Source: Panacagrimonas sp963975245 (GTDB taxonomy: Bacteria; Pseudomonadota; Gammaproteobacteria; Nevskiales; Nevskiaceae). From it: DNA of 64,000 nucleotides. Positions 35,237 through 43,436 of the stretch are shown piece after piece; the first letter of the stretch is position 1; each line of letters starts with the position of its first letter. A program made the translations under genes and the position numbers. Where the stretch lies: positions 197,087-261,086 of the forward strand of contig CAXBFJ010000006.1 in the NCBI GenBank assembly GCA_963975245.1, written 5' to 3'. A model generated the notes under the pieces. That model was not told the origin of the DNA. It saw only the letters and a program-made list of their open reading frames with translations, and did not search any database.

Positions 35237-36083
35237 TGCTTCGCCATTGACGCTGGATCTTGCGAACCTGCGCCAAATACTCCAGAAGTAGTGCAGGGCT
35301 CGCCTGATTGATTTGCACCCGGGGCATGGGCTTTAGGCCTTCCAGAACCGGTGCAATAGCCGGGCTTGAGGCGAAGATGAAGCCGTCGAAAGATGTCGTC
35401 CCGGTATCAAAATCTGCCTCGACCTCAATTCTGTAATCTCTTTTGGCGAGGAAGTCGATGCAGTCTCGGTGCAGCTCCTGAGAATGTGTAGATACAAAGA
35501 TCCGGGCGATCCTGCGTTCTCCGATGGCTCGCTGGGCAGATGCCAGCATCTCCATTTCATAGCCCTGAATATCGGCGTGAAGGATGTCCAGGTAGGGCCA
35601 CTGAATCTGATCCATTTGAGGGTCAACCTCAAAATGCCCCGTCCCGACAAACCCTTGAGTGAAGGTGCCCTGAAAGCCGTTGTGACGGAAATTTTCCTTG
35701 CCGACTTCCAGATTGGCGGGCTCGGGCTCAACCAGCATCACCTCTGCCCGAGGTCGCTGCAGCTTGAGCCACATGGAGTAGTGGCCCCAGTAGGCCCCGA
35801 GCTCCAGCATGCGGGGTTCCGGCCCCAGGGTCGCCACGACCTCCTGGAATACAAATTCCTCCAGCGGTTCATGAACACCGCGATTGAGCACGAGGATCGA
35901 CGAAAAATCTCCGTAGTAGGCATTCGAGCCTGTATACGCTACTGATATGCCGTTGTGGAGGGTGACCCGATCGCCCGAAGTGAACCCGGCTTCGGGCTTG
36001 CGACGGATCAGCAGGTTCAGTGGGTCCGAAATAATCTCCCGGTGGCGTCCGGGAAAATCATTGCCAGGAGCTTTGGCGCTCAT
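35217..36083 (-). CDS. FkbM-type methyltransferase
   Basis: The 288-residue protein has PRMLELGAYWGHYSMWL (SAM loop), VMLVEPEPANLEVGKENF (strand-2 acid) and LDILHADIQGYEMEMLASA, the FkbM closing motif. It should O-methylate a sugar hydroxyl. It overlaps the upstream methyltransferase gene by 4 bases, so two FkbM enzymes are made as a pair. FkbM proteins in glycan loci often differ in which hydroxyl they act on; the specificity cannot be read here. Confidence 0.78.
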   Translation of the reverse strand: MSAKAPGNDFPGRHREIISDPLNLLIRRKPEAGFTSGDRVTLHNGISVAYTGSNAYYGDFSSILVLNRGVHEPLEEFVFQEVVATLGPEPRMLELGAYWGHYSMWLKLQRPRAEVMLVEPEPANLEVGKENFRHNGFQGTFTQGFVGTGHFEVDPQMDQIQWPYLDILHADIQGYEMEMLASAQRAIGERRIARIFVSTHSQELHRDCIDFLAKRDYRIEVEADFDTGTTSFDGFIFASSPAIAPVLEGLKPMPRVQINQASPALLLEYLAQVRKIQRQWRSKPLTTS

Positions 36084-36760
36084 CGGTAAGCCTCCGGCAG
36101 AAACAGTGCGTCAGCCCACTTCCAGCCTTGGCGCGGGTCTTTGGCAACGTCCACAAATCCGAACAGGCCGTATCCATGAGTACGCAGCATCTCGAGAATG
36201 CTGCCGCACCAAGCCTGTCCCTGGTAGAGATCAACAAACAGTACCTCAATAAACAGCCCTCTAATCTTTGCGGGCCTGAGAAAGCGGCCGCAACCCTGCA
36301 GAATCTGACGCTCAAAGCCCTGCGAATCAATTTTGAGAATATCGATTCTGTCGATCTGATTGTCGGTACAGAAAGTATCCAGCCGACAAACCTGGATCAG
36401 CTGTTCGCCCATGGGCGTGCACATGGATTCAGGGGCGAAATCGAAGATGCGTTCGGAATTTCTTAACATGGAACTGGTGACATCGTCGGAATTCCGATGC
36501 AACTGCGCCGCTGTATTTTCAGTTCCGAGCGCGCAGTTGAGCGTCATCCAGCGTTCATCGTCCATCGCAGATCGCTGAAGATCGCGAAAGGGCTCCTCCG
36601 CAGGTTCAAATGAGTAAATGTCGGCCTGAGGTGCAAGTTTTCGAAAGCCCTTCATGAACTGGCCGCGATTGGCGCCGACATCAAATACCATTTCAACTGC
36701 TCCTCGCGTTCGAAGCATGCCGAGCCATTGATCGATCAAGATCTGATCATTTTCATCCAT
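36080..36760 (-). CDS. FkbM family methyltransferase
   Basis: The 226-residue protein has the clear FkbM pattern: VEMVFDVGANRGQFMKGF (SAM loop), YSFEPAEEPFRDLQ (strand-2 Glu), then CRLDTFCTDN, IDILKIDSQGFERQILQG, and LFIEVLFVDLY. It is of standard single-domain length. It is the first of two coupled FkbM genes on the minus strand, lying 51 bases upstream-side of the sulfotransferase fusion gene's end. It is likely a sugar O-methyltransferase of the glycan locus. Confidence 0.85.
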   Translation of the reverse strand: MDENDQILIDQWLGMLRTRGAVEMVFDVGANRGQFMKGFRKLAPQADIYSFEPAEEPFRDLQRSAMDDERWMTLNCALGTENTAAQLHRNSDDVTSSMLRNSERIFDFAPESMCTPMGEQLIQVCRLDTFCTDNQIDRIDILKIDSQGFERQILQGCGRFLRPAKIRGLFIEVLFVDLYQGQAWCGSILEMLRTHGYGLFGFVDVAKDPRQGWKWADALFLPEAYR

Positions 36761-36811
36761 TCAGCGTGATCCATTGTTCAATACGAGGTGGCGGGAAAAT
36801 GCGGCTGCTGA

Positions 36812-38671
36812 TCATCGTAACGCGAGCTGCTGTTCAGAAGGCAATGGCGCAGAAAATCTCGCGTCTAGAACATCATCATGCAGTTGCAGGTCCATTGCGT
36901 TGGCTTTGACGAGTCTCCGCCGCACGGCAGGATCCAGCGACATTTCGCCACCTTCTGCATCATCATGCGACCCTGCTTTCGGCCTCTCTGGAATGTGCAT
37001 TCTCCATGACCGCACAGGAACGCAGAGTACGTTGCGAAGCCGTTCCAGTTCTTGTGGCAAATTGTCAGCATCACCGACAAAGCCCATCTGAAACAGCGTC
37101 TGTTCGGCTGCCGCGAATTCGCCTTTGCCCAATGTTAGATTGTCCGGGTCATCAAATATCTGCGCGAGTCGCAGGGTTTGATAGTTGCGCAGGCTGCGGT
37201 CTCCGGTGCGATCCAGACGCCATTGAACATAGTCGGAGAAATTCATGCGGGTAGCATTGCGGTGCCCTTCGGTATCGACAGCGAGGCTCCGCTCATACTG
37301 GTAGAGCATTGCAGCCCGGCGTACCGGGTTCTGCAGAAACACGATGGCAAAAACATCCAGATGGTCGCTCGCCGATGCACTGAGACGCATGGTGTCGGAC
37401 GAAACAGCCTGTACCTGCGGATTCATCCTGAGCCATTTCAACATTTGCGGGCTACGCCATCCGTCCGCTTGTCCCTCATGCTCCTGCCAGGCACGGCCAA
37501 AAATTTGGCGCAAATGAGCGTCGACGGCTACATCTGCTGCCTGGTGTAGTCGGCAATGAACCAGGACTGCGCGCTGACCATTGGCGGTACGCCTTGCCTG
37601 GGCAGGGAAAATGAAAGGGGGAGTTGCAGACGAGCCCGTCGGGGCGCTCTGCGACTGCCGCAGGGAGACGATATTGCCGTAGTTCTCGTGCCGGCGGGAA
37701 GGCGCGGTTTGAAAGCCGGCAACAAGGATGCTGTCCAGATCAATGCCTGCGTTCCTGCAATCTTTGCGAAAGGTATCGCTCACCGCACTGAGCGGCGCTT
37801 GCTTGAGCAGGCTGTGCAGGCGGGCAGATGCGGCTGCGGGAGAAGAATGACCCTGAGGCGCCGAAAGTATCTGAGGGGCCTGATGGTGTTTCAGGCGGGC
37901 GTCGAGAAACTGCTCGACTTCGCGTGCCTGGATTTCATCGGCACTTTCGAGCAGCGCGGGCAGTGGACCGCCGAGGGCGCTGAATGCGTTTTCAATGGTG
38001 GGCTGCCATCGCGCCATCAAATCACCGAATTCGATCGCAGCGCATGGCAAGCCCTCACTGCCATCAAGGGCGTCCAGCAGATAACGGACCCACAGCTGAT
38101 GTCCCAAGGTTTCGCTCATTGCATTGCGAGCACAAAGAGATCGAACCATTTCTTCAGGTTGTCGATATCCGATCAGCGCCGAAACTGACAGATTCTCCAG
38201 CGCGCAGGCATCGCGCCACACAGGCATCAGCCGCGAGATGCGCGGGTCCTTGAGGACCATCAGGTTCGCGTCTGCGAATTCGCGAGCGAGTAAGGACGCC
38301 GCCTCTGCCGCAAGTGCCTTGCATTGTGTACTTGAGAACCACTCTGGTTCGATTGGACGCGGATCGTCCCAGCTGCGATCGGCCTGCAGCAGAACGCGCT
38401 CGTTGAATCGGGTGATGGGCAGCGACTCCCAGAATCCCTTCGGGTTATCTGCTTGCGGCGGCATCAGGGTATTGGGACTCTGAGCGCCGAGCAGATTAAC
38501 GACTCTGGACAGCGCAGAAGTGCCGGAACGATGACCGCCCAGGATCAGCACCAGATGTCGTGAGCTTGTCAGCATCAGCGTGCCATGGCGGCGCAGTGCC
38601 GCGTCTGCGGATCTGCCGGAACGGCTTTTGGGTGTGCTTTCGGGGCGTTGTCGAAGCTTGTCATCTGGCAA
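36812..38671 (-). CDS. Fused double sulfotransferase (active-type N half, degenerate C half)
   Basis: Counting from the TTG at 38671, residues 40-260 form a sulfotransferase domain with an intact P-loop (LILGGHRSGTSALS, 43-56) and the 3'-phosphate region VLKDPRISRLMPVW. Residues 365-550 resemble the sulfotransferase at 11663: VHCRLHQAADVAVD for VHYHLFKNAGTSVD, and FLQNPVRRAAMLYQYE for FVRHPIDRIKSAYEFE. The PAPS-binding Lys, Gly-Thr-Ser and Arg-His are lost, so the second half is likely inactive and may bind glycan or partner. The start is uncertain; ATG 38575, just before the P-loop, is an alternative. It diverges from glnE. Confidence 0.72.
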   Translation of the reverse strand: MPDDKLRQRPESTPKSRSGRSADAALRRHGTLMLTSSRHLVLILGGHRSGTSALSRVVNLLGAQSPNTLMPPQADNPKGFWESLPITRFNERVLLQADRSWDDPRPIEPEWFSSTQCKALAAEAASLLAREFADANLMVLKDPRISRLMPVWRDACALENLSVSALIGYRQPEEMVRSLCARNAMSETLGHQLWVRYLLDALDGSEGLPCAAIEFGDLMARWQPTIENAFSALGGPLPALLESADEIQAREVEQFLDARLKHHQAPQILSAPQGHSSPAAASARLHSLLKQAPLSAVSDTFRKDCRNAGIDLDSILVAGFQTAPSRRHENYGNIVSLRQSQSAPTGSSATPPFIFPAQARRTANGQRAVLVHCRLHQAADVAVDAHLRQIFGRAWQEHEGQADGWRSPQMLKWLRMNPQVQAVSSDTMRLSASASDHLDVFAIVFLQNPVRRAAMLYQYERSLAVDTEGHRNATRMNFSDYVQWRLDRTGDRSLRNYQTLRLAQIFDDPDNLTLGKGEFAAAEQTLFQMGFVGDADNLPQELERLRNVLCVPVRSWRMHIPERPKAGSHDDAEGGEMSLDPAVRRRLVKANAMDLQLHDDVLDARFSAPLPSEQQLALR

Positions 38672-38809
38672 AGTTTACTGGGCGGGCACTGATTAGTGAG
38701 ACGGTGCGATGCGGTCCTGCTTCTGGCAGACGTTTACAGCAGCGCATATCGGCCAGATCATGCTCGTCATGGGCGAGACAAAACGATCAAGAATGGACGA
38801 GAGGTTGGC

Positions 38810-41560
38810 ATGAGTGCTGGGAGCGACGATCTGAAGCGTGTGAGCCGCGCAAGTCAATTTTTCGCAATCGATGTTCCCGAGCAGCCAGAGCGGTCACTGG
38901 GGCCCTCCATACGGCTGGATTTCGACATCTCTGGACTGTCAGATTCGGAACTGATGCAGCGCCTCCGCCAGTTCCGCGCCGAGCAGATGCGTCGCATCGT
39001 CTTCCAGGCGCTGGGCATGAGAGTGGCGCTGGACGAAACGCTGGCCCAACTCTCTTCTCTCGCCGAAGTCTGTTGTGTAGCGGCGTGTGAGCACGCTTAC
39101 GCGCACCTGCTCGACGCCCATGGCCAGCCGAAATCTTCCGATGGGAGCAATGCCCGGCCGGTCATTCTGGCAATGGGGAAGCTGGGTGGTCGGGAGCTCA
39201 ATTTTTCGTCCGACATTGACCTGATATTCCTGCATACCGCTGACGGCATGACCGATGGCGAGTCTGCTCTGGATAATCAGCGATTCTTCATCAAGCTCGC
39301 GCAAGCGGTGGGGCGTCTGCTGTCAGAGCGCACGCCGGACGGTTTTGTGTTTCGGGTCGACACCATGCTTCGGCCATTCGGCTCGGCCGGGCCGGTTTCC
39401 ATCAGCACAGATGCGGCCGAAGACTATTACGAGAATCATGGTCGCGAATGGGAGCGCTACGCCATGATCAAGGCGCGTCCCATTGCCGGCGATATTGATG
39501 CGGGCTACGCGTTTCTAGGCCGGATTCAACCCTTCATCTATCGTCGATATCTGGATTACAACGCGATCGGCAGCCTGCGCGAACTCAAGCAGCGCATTCA
39601 CGACGACGTGGTTGCGCGAAAAGTCATGGATGACGTCAAGCTCGGGCCAGGCGGTATTCGCGAACTTGAATTTATAGTGCAGTCATTCCAGCTGGTGCGT
39701 GGAGGTCTCGACCAGAAGCTGCGCAACGCTTCACTGCGCCCTACCTTGGCCTACCTTGGCCAGTGTGAATTGCTGCCGATCGAAACGGCGCAGAAGCTAG
39801 ATGAGTGCTATGTCTTCTTGCGAGAGCTCGAGAATGCCATCCAGATGTATGACGACCAGCAAACGCATCGCCTGCCCCGGGGTGAGGCGGCTCGAGAGGC
39901 GCTGTGCATCGGGCTGGATATCCAGACCTGGGAAGAACTGCTGGCGCGCTATGAATCGGTAACGCGATACGTCAACCAGGAGTTTCAACGCGTATTCGCC
40001 GAGCCTGAAGACGCCGCCGCCGAAGGTGCCTGTGCCGGAGCCGTCAATCTTGCCTTTGCCTTGAAACCTGATCGTGAAACGGTCATGGCAGCACTGGCCG
40101 ATTACGGATTTGAATCCGGTCATGATCTGATGGCGCAGCATCTGATCGATCTGGCCAAGAGCCATCTGGTACAGGGCCTCTCGGAACCCTCCCTGCTGCA
40201 TTTGCGGCACATGCTTGGGCTGCTTCTGAACGAGTGTCTGGAGGCCGACGCGCCCGTGCAGACCGCCGAACGCGTCCTGCGAGTGATTGATGCCATATCC
40301 GGGCGTTCAACGTATCTGACGCTACTGGATGAATCGCCGGTCGTGCGTTCACACCTGATCCGGCTGTGCGGGGCCAGCGTGTGGGTGACGGAACAAATTG
40401 CCGCCTCGCCCGCGGTTCTGGATGCGCTACTGGACCCGCGCAGTCTGTATTCGCCGCCGGGTCGTGAGGAGATGTTTGAGGAGCTCAGCAAGCTGCTTGA
40501 GCAGGTGCCCTCAGAGGATGTTGAAACCGGGATGGACGTGTTGCGGCGCTACCGCAACGAAATCACCGTGCGGATCGCGGCTGCGGAGATTGCGGGGAGT
40601 CTCAAGGTGGTCCAGGTCAGTGATCACCTCACCTGGCTGGCCGAAGCCTGTCTGAGTCATGCCATGCGGCGCGCAAGAGCTGAGGTGGAGGCCGGTACCG
40701 GTGAGGTCTATTGCGAAGACGGCTCGGTCGCGGAGCTGGCGGCGATCGGCTACGGAAAATTTGGCGGCATCGAGCTGGGTTACGGATCAGATCTGGACCT
40801 TGTCTTCATCTACGACAACATTTCCGATGATGCAGACAGTCAAGGCGGTGCGCGCAACTTGCCCGCACCCGCCTGGTTCACCCGGGTCGTGCAGAGAATT
40901 GTCCATCGTTTGTCAACGCTGACGCCCGCGGGCCGGGCGTATGAAATTGATCTGGAACTCCGGCCAAATGGGCAGTCAGGTGCCGTCGCCGTGAGTTTTG
41001 ATGCCTATGCGCGCTATCAGCGGGAAAAGGCCTGGACCTGGGAGCATCAGGCACTCACGCGTGCACGCTTTGTTGCCGGGCCGGAACGCCTGCGGCAAAA
41101 GTTTGATGCCCTGCGTGAAGAAATCATTTGCCGGAAGCGGGATGCCGATGAGCTTTCCACAAAGATCGTCGAAATGCGCGAGAAGATGCGGCGTCATTCC
41201 GAGAAGCGCCGAACGGATATGTGGGACGTCAAGCAGGGCAGGGGCGGCATCATCGACTGCGAATTCATCACCCAATTTCTGGTCTTGCGCGACGCTGCAG
41301 CGCACCCGGAGCTGGTGCGTTGGTCAGACAACTGGCGTCAGCTTGATGCCCTGATGGACGTCGGTTCCTTGAGCCTGGAGGACAAAGAGGGACTGATTGC
41401 GCATTACCGCAGCTTTCGTGTGTTCGCCAATGCCTGCGCACTGCAGAGGGCCGATCTGATTGCACCGGCGACGCAGTTCGAATCAGAACGCGCCGCCGTG
41501 GTATCTGCTTGGGACCGGCTGTTTCCTCACGCCAGAGACGAGACTCCTCCAGCGCGCTAG
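38810..41560 (+). CDS. glnE: Bifunctional glutamine synthetase adenylyltransferase/deadenylase
   Basis: The ~916-residue protein has both nucleotidyltransferase domains of GlnE: the adenylyl-removing half with GKLGGRELNFSSDIDLIF near residue 123 and the adenylylating half with GKFGGIELGYGSDLDLVF near 648, each followed by its LRPFG/LRPNG motif. It sets glutamine synthetase activity by adding or removing AMP in response to PII. The ATG at 38810 (MSAGSDDLKR) with GAGAGG upstream is preferred to a longer frame from 38696, which gives no extra family similarity. Length fits the family (E. coli 946). Confidence 0.95.
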   Translation: MSAGSDDLKRVSRASQFFAIDVPEQPERSLGPSIRLDFDISGLSDSELMQRLRQFRAEQMRRIVFQALGMRVALDETLAQLSSLAEVCCVAACEHAYAHLLDAHGQPKSSDGSNARPVILAMGKLGGRELNFSSDIDLIFLHTADGMTDGESALDNQRFFIKLAQAVGRLLSERTPDGFVFRVDTMLRPFGSAGPVSISTDAAEDYYENHGREWERYAMIKARPIAGDIDAGYAFLGRIQPFIYRRYLDYNAIGSLRELKQRIHDDVVARKVMDDVKLGPGGIRELEFIVQSFQLVRGGLDQKLRNASLRPTLAYLGQCELLPIETAQKLDECYVFLRELENAIQMYDDQQTHRLPRGEAAREALCIGLDIQTWEELLARYESVTRYVNQEFQRVFAEPEDAAAEGACAGAVNLAFALKPDRETVMAALADYGFESGHDLMAQHLIDLAKSHLVQGLSEPSLLHLRHMLGLLLNECLEADAPVQTAERVLRVIDAISGRSTYLTLLDESPVVRSHLIRLCGASVWVTEQIAASPAVLDALLDPRSLYSPPGREEMFEELSKLLEQVPSEDVETGMDVLRRYRNEITVRIAAAEIAGSLKVVQVSDHLTWLAEACLSHAMRRARAEVEAGTGEVYCEDGSVAELAAIGYGKFGGIELGYGSDLDLVFIYDNISDDADSQGGARNLPAPAWFTRVVQRIVHRLSTLTPAGRAYEIDLELRPNGQSGAVAVSFDAYARYQREKAWTWEHQALTRARFVAGPERLRQKFDALREEIICRKRDADELSTKIVEMREKMRRHSEKRRTDMWDVKQGRGGIIDCEFITQFLVLRDAAAHPELVRWSDNWRQLDALMDVGSLSLEDKEGLIAHYRSFRVFANACALQRADLIAPATQFESERAAVVSAWDRLFPHARDETPPAR

Positions 41561-41580
41561 ATATTTACTGTCGCTCGCGA

Positions 41581-42909
41581 CTAGATTCGCTTGCTCCAGC
41601 CCAGCCAGAAGCTGTCGACGTGCGGTGTGATGGTTTCAATCCCGCCTACGCCAAGACCAGCACTGGCCGAGGGACCGGAGTAATCAGCTTCGATATACCG
41701 CCCGTATGCAAAGTGGAAGTCGTTGCCGCCATTCCATTTGTAGGTCATGCCAACAGTGGCGTTGCGTGTCGGATTGGGTGCCAGCATATTGAAGGTGACC
41801 GAGTTGGCCGTTCTGTCACGTTGGGGTTGGCGTCCGTATGCAAAGCCGGCGCGCAGCGTGATCTGCGGTGTGGCCTGATGAATGAGCGCAATACGGTAAT
41901 TGGTCTGGTCGCGCCAGTTGAATCCGCTGCCGTTGCGGCCGCCCAGCGGGCTGTTGGCAGGGTCTTGCAGGGAGTTGAGGCCACCATTGCCCAAGGCTCT
42001 GATTTTGCCGAATTCGATGTGCTGCACATCTACGGCAACTTCCCATTTCTCTAGCGGCTTGACTGAAAGGCCCACGCTGAAATTGGCGGGAATATCGAAC
42101 CGGCCATCGCCGGCCAGAAGGCCGCGATACTTTTCCAGCCGCTCAAAGAAGACCCGTGAGGAATAGCTGGCGCCCAGGCTTAGCCAGGGGTTCATTTGCG
42201 CATACCAACCGACCCGCACACCGGCTCCGAACGCACGATCGTAGCCCCGGTTGCTGACCGCATTGGCATCTTGGGAAACCCCTTCGAATGCCTGCAATCC
42301 GTAGGCCTTGAACTGTTGATAGCCCAGCAGCGGCGCAACGCCAAAGCTGTGACGTGGGGAGAATTGCCAGCTCAGTGTTGGTGCAATGATGACCTGGCTG
42401 ATGTCGATGCCGACGTTGCCGCAGCCGAACAGGAAGTTGGATTCCTGATTGCCGCAACGTCCTGGGTTGAAGTTGCTACCGGCGACGCCATTGGTGTCCT
42501 CGTAGCTGGTATTCAGGCCGCCATTTCCGTACAGGGACAAGCCCCAGGAAAATTCTTCGTTGATGCGTCTGGCGATGCCCGCTTCGGGCAGAAAAAATGC
42601 CGAGTTGGCGCTGACTGAATCAAAATCGTAGTCCGTTCCCGAGCCCTCACGTTGAACGCGGCGGTAAGGGGAGAACACCACCAGCCCCAGATCGTGACGA
42701 TCGCCCACCGCCGATAATTTGCCAGGATTGGTTGCCCCGGAAAATGCGTCCAGGCCAGTGGCAGTTGCGGTGCCGGCGGATTGATGCGCCAGGGGGCCAT
42801 AACCCAGAATGAAATAGCCGCCTGCCGCCTGGACAGCGCCAGACGTGGCCAGAAGCATGGCCGCCGCGCTGCAAGGTCGAATCCATCTGCTCAGGTATGA
42901 CTTTTTCAT
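41581..42909 (-). CDS. Outer-membrane protein of the OmpP1/FadL/TodX family
   Basis: The 442-residue protein has a signal peptide (MKKSYLSRWIRPCSAAAMLL... VQA) and then the FadL start pattern GGYFILGYGPLAHQSAGTATAT with GATNPGKLSAVGD. Alternating hydrophobic beta strands run to the C-terminus, ending in an aromatic-rich SFWLGWSKRI strand. The family forms 14-strand barrels that import long-chain fatty acids or other hydrophobic compounds. The ATG at 42909 is chosen because GAGGAG stands 9 bases before it. Which compound it carries is unknown. Confidence 0.85.
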   Translation of the reverse strand: MKKSYLSRWIRPCSAAAMLLATSGAVQAAGGYFILGYGPLAHQSAGTATATGLDAFSGATNPGKLSAVGDRHDLGLVVFSPYRRVQREGSGTDYDFDSVSANSAFFLPEAGIARRINEEFSWGLSLYGNGGLNTSYEDTNGVAGSNFNPGRCGNQESNFLFGCGNVGIDISQVIIAPTLSWQFSPRHSFGVAPLLGYQQFKAYGLQAFEGVSQDANAVSNRGYDRAFGAGVRVGWYAQMNPWLSLGASYSSRVFFERLEKYRGLLAGDGRFDIPANFSVGLSVKPLEKWEVAVDVQHIEFGKIRALGNGGLNSLQDPANSPLGGRNGSGFNWRDQTNYRIALIHQATPQITLRAGFAYGRQPQRDRTANSVTFNMLAPNPTRNATVGMTYKWNGGNDFHFAYGRYIEADYSGPSASAGLGVGGIETITPHVDSFWLGWSKRI

Positions 42910-43144
42910 ACTGCGCAACTCCTCTATTTATCGTTTTTGTGTTGTCCCGCAATGTATCGGGACACTATCCCTAGGACATTAAACCGCAGCCCGTGGCCAA
43001 AGACCAATCATTCGCAGTGATCTGGATCATTCGCAGACATAAGGGTTGGCTCAATGCAGGCGCTGACGGATTGCTTGCCAGGGAGACTGTCTGACCCCGG
43101 CCAATGCATTTGCATTTGAGGAGGCAATTGCGATCCTGTGGCCT

Positions 43145-43150
43145 TATAAT
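43145..43150 (+). promoter_or_regulatory. -10 box of the tRNA-Glu promoter
   Basis: A perfect TATAAT is followed at once by a GC-rich stretch (GCGCGCCCGC), the discriminator typical of stable-RNA promoters under stringent control. No good -35 box was found at the usual distance. Confidence 0.65.
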
Positions 43151-43166
43151 GCGCGCCCGCTGCCAT

Positions 43167-43242
43167 GCTCCTATCGTCTAGAGGCCTAGGACGGTGCCCT
43201 CTCAAGGCATAAACCCGGGTTCGAATCCCGGTAGGAGCGCCA
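43167..43242 (+). tRNA. tRNA-Glu (anticodon CUC)
   Basis: 76 bases fold as a cloverleaf: acceptor GCTCCTA / TAGGAGC, a D arm GTCTAGAGGCCTAGGAC like other tRNA-Glu, anticodon loop CTCTCAA with CTC at positions 34-36, T arm CCGGGTTCGAATCCCGG, and an encoded CCA end. It reads the codon GAG. It is a single tRNA gene, not in an array. Confidence 0.95.
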
Positions 43243-43436
43243 GCCCGCTGCGGCAGGCAAGTCTTCGGCTGATGATGGGGCGCGAGGCTCTGTCTTTCGG
43301 ACGCAGATCAGGCTTTTCGGCGCATGCCGTAAACTTTCAGCCCGCAGCGACCGTTATTGCTGCAGTTGTGTCGCCGGGTTCACGCCTTGTCTGAGCAGAC
43401 CCTGCCCATTTACACTTTCTATACAGGATTGAAGTC

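Noticed and set aside
39721..39765. Repeated ACCTTGGCCT in glnE that might mark a duplication error
   Set aside because: The frame stays intact and the residues fit the GlnE family; it is a small in-frame codon repeat.
43194..43394. Short open frame overlapping tRNA-Glu
   Set aside because: It starts inside the tRNA and has no domain or ribosome-binding site.
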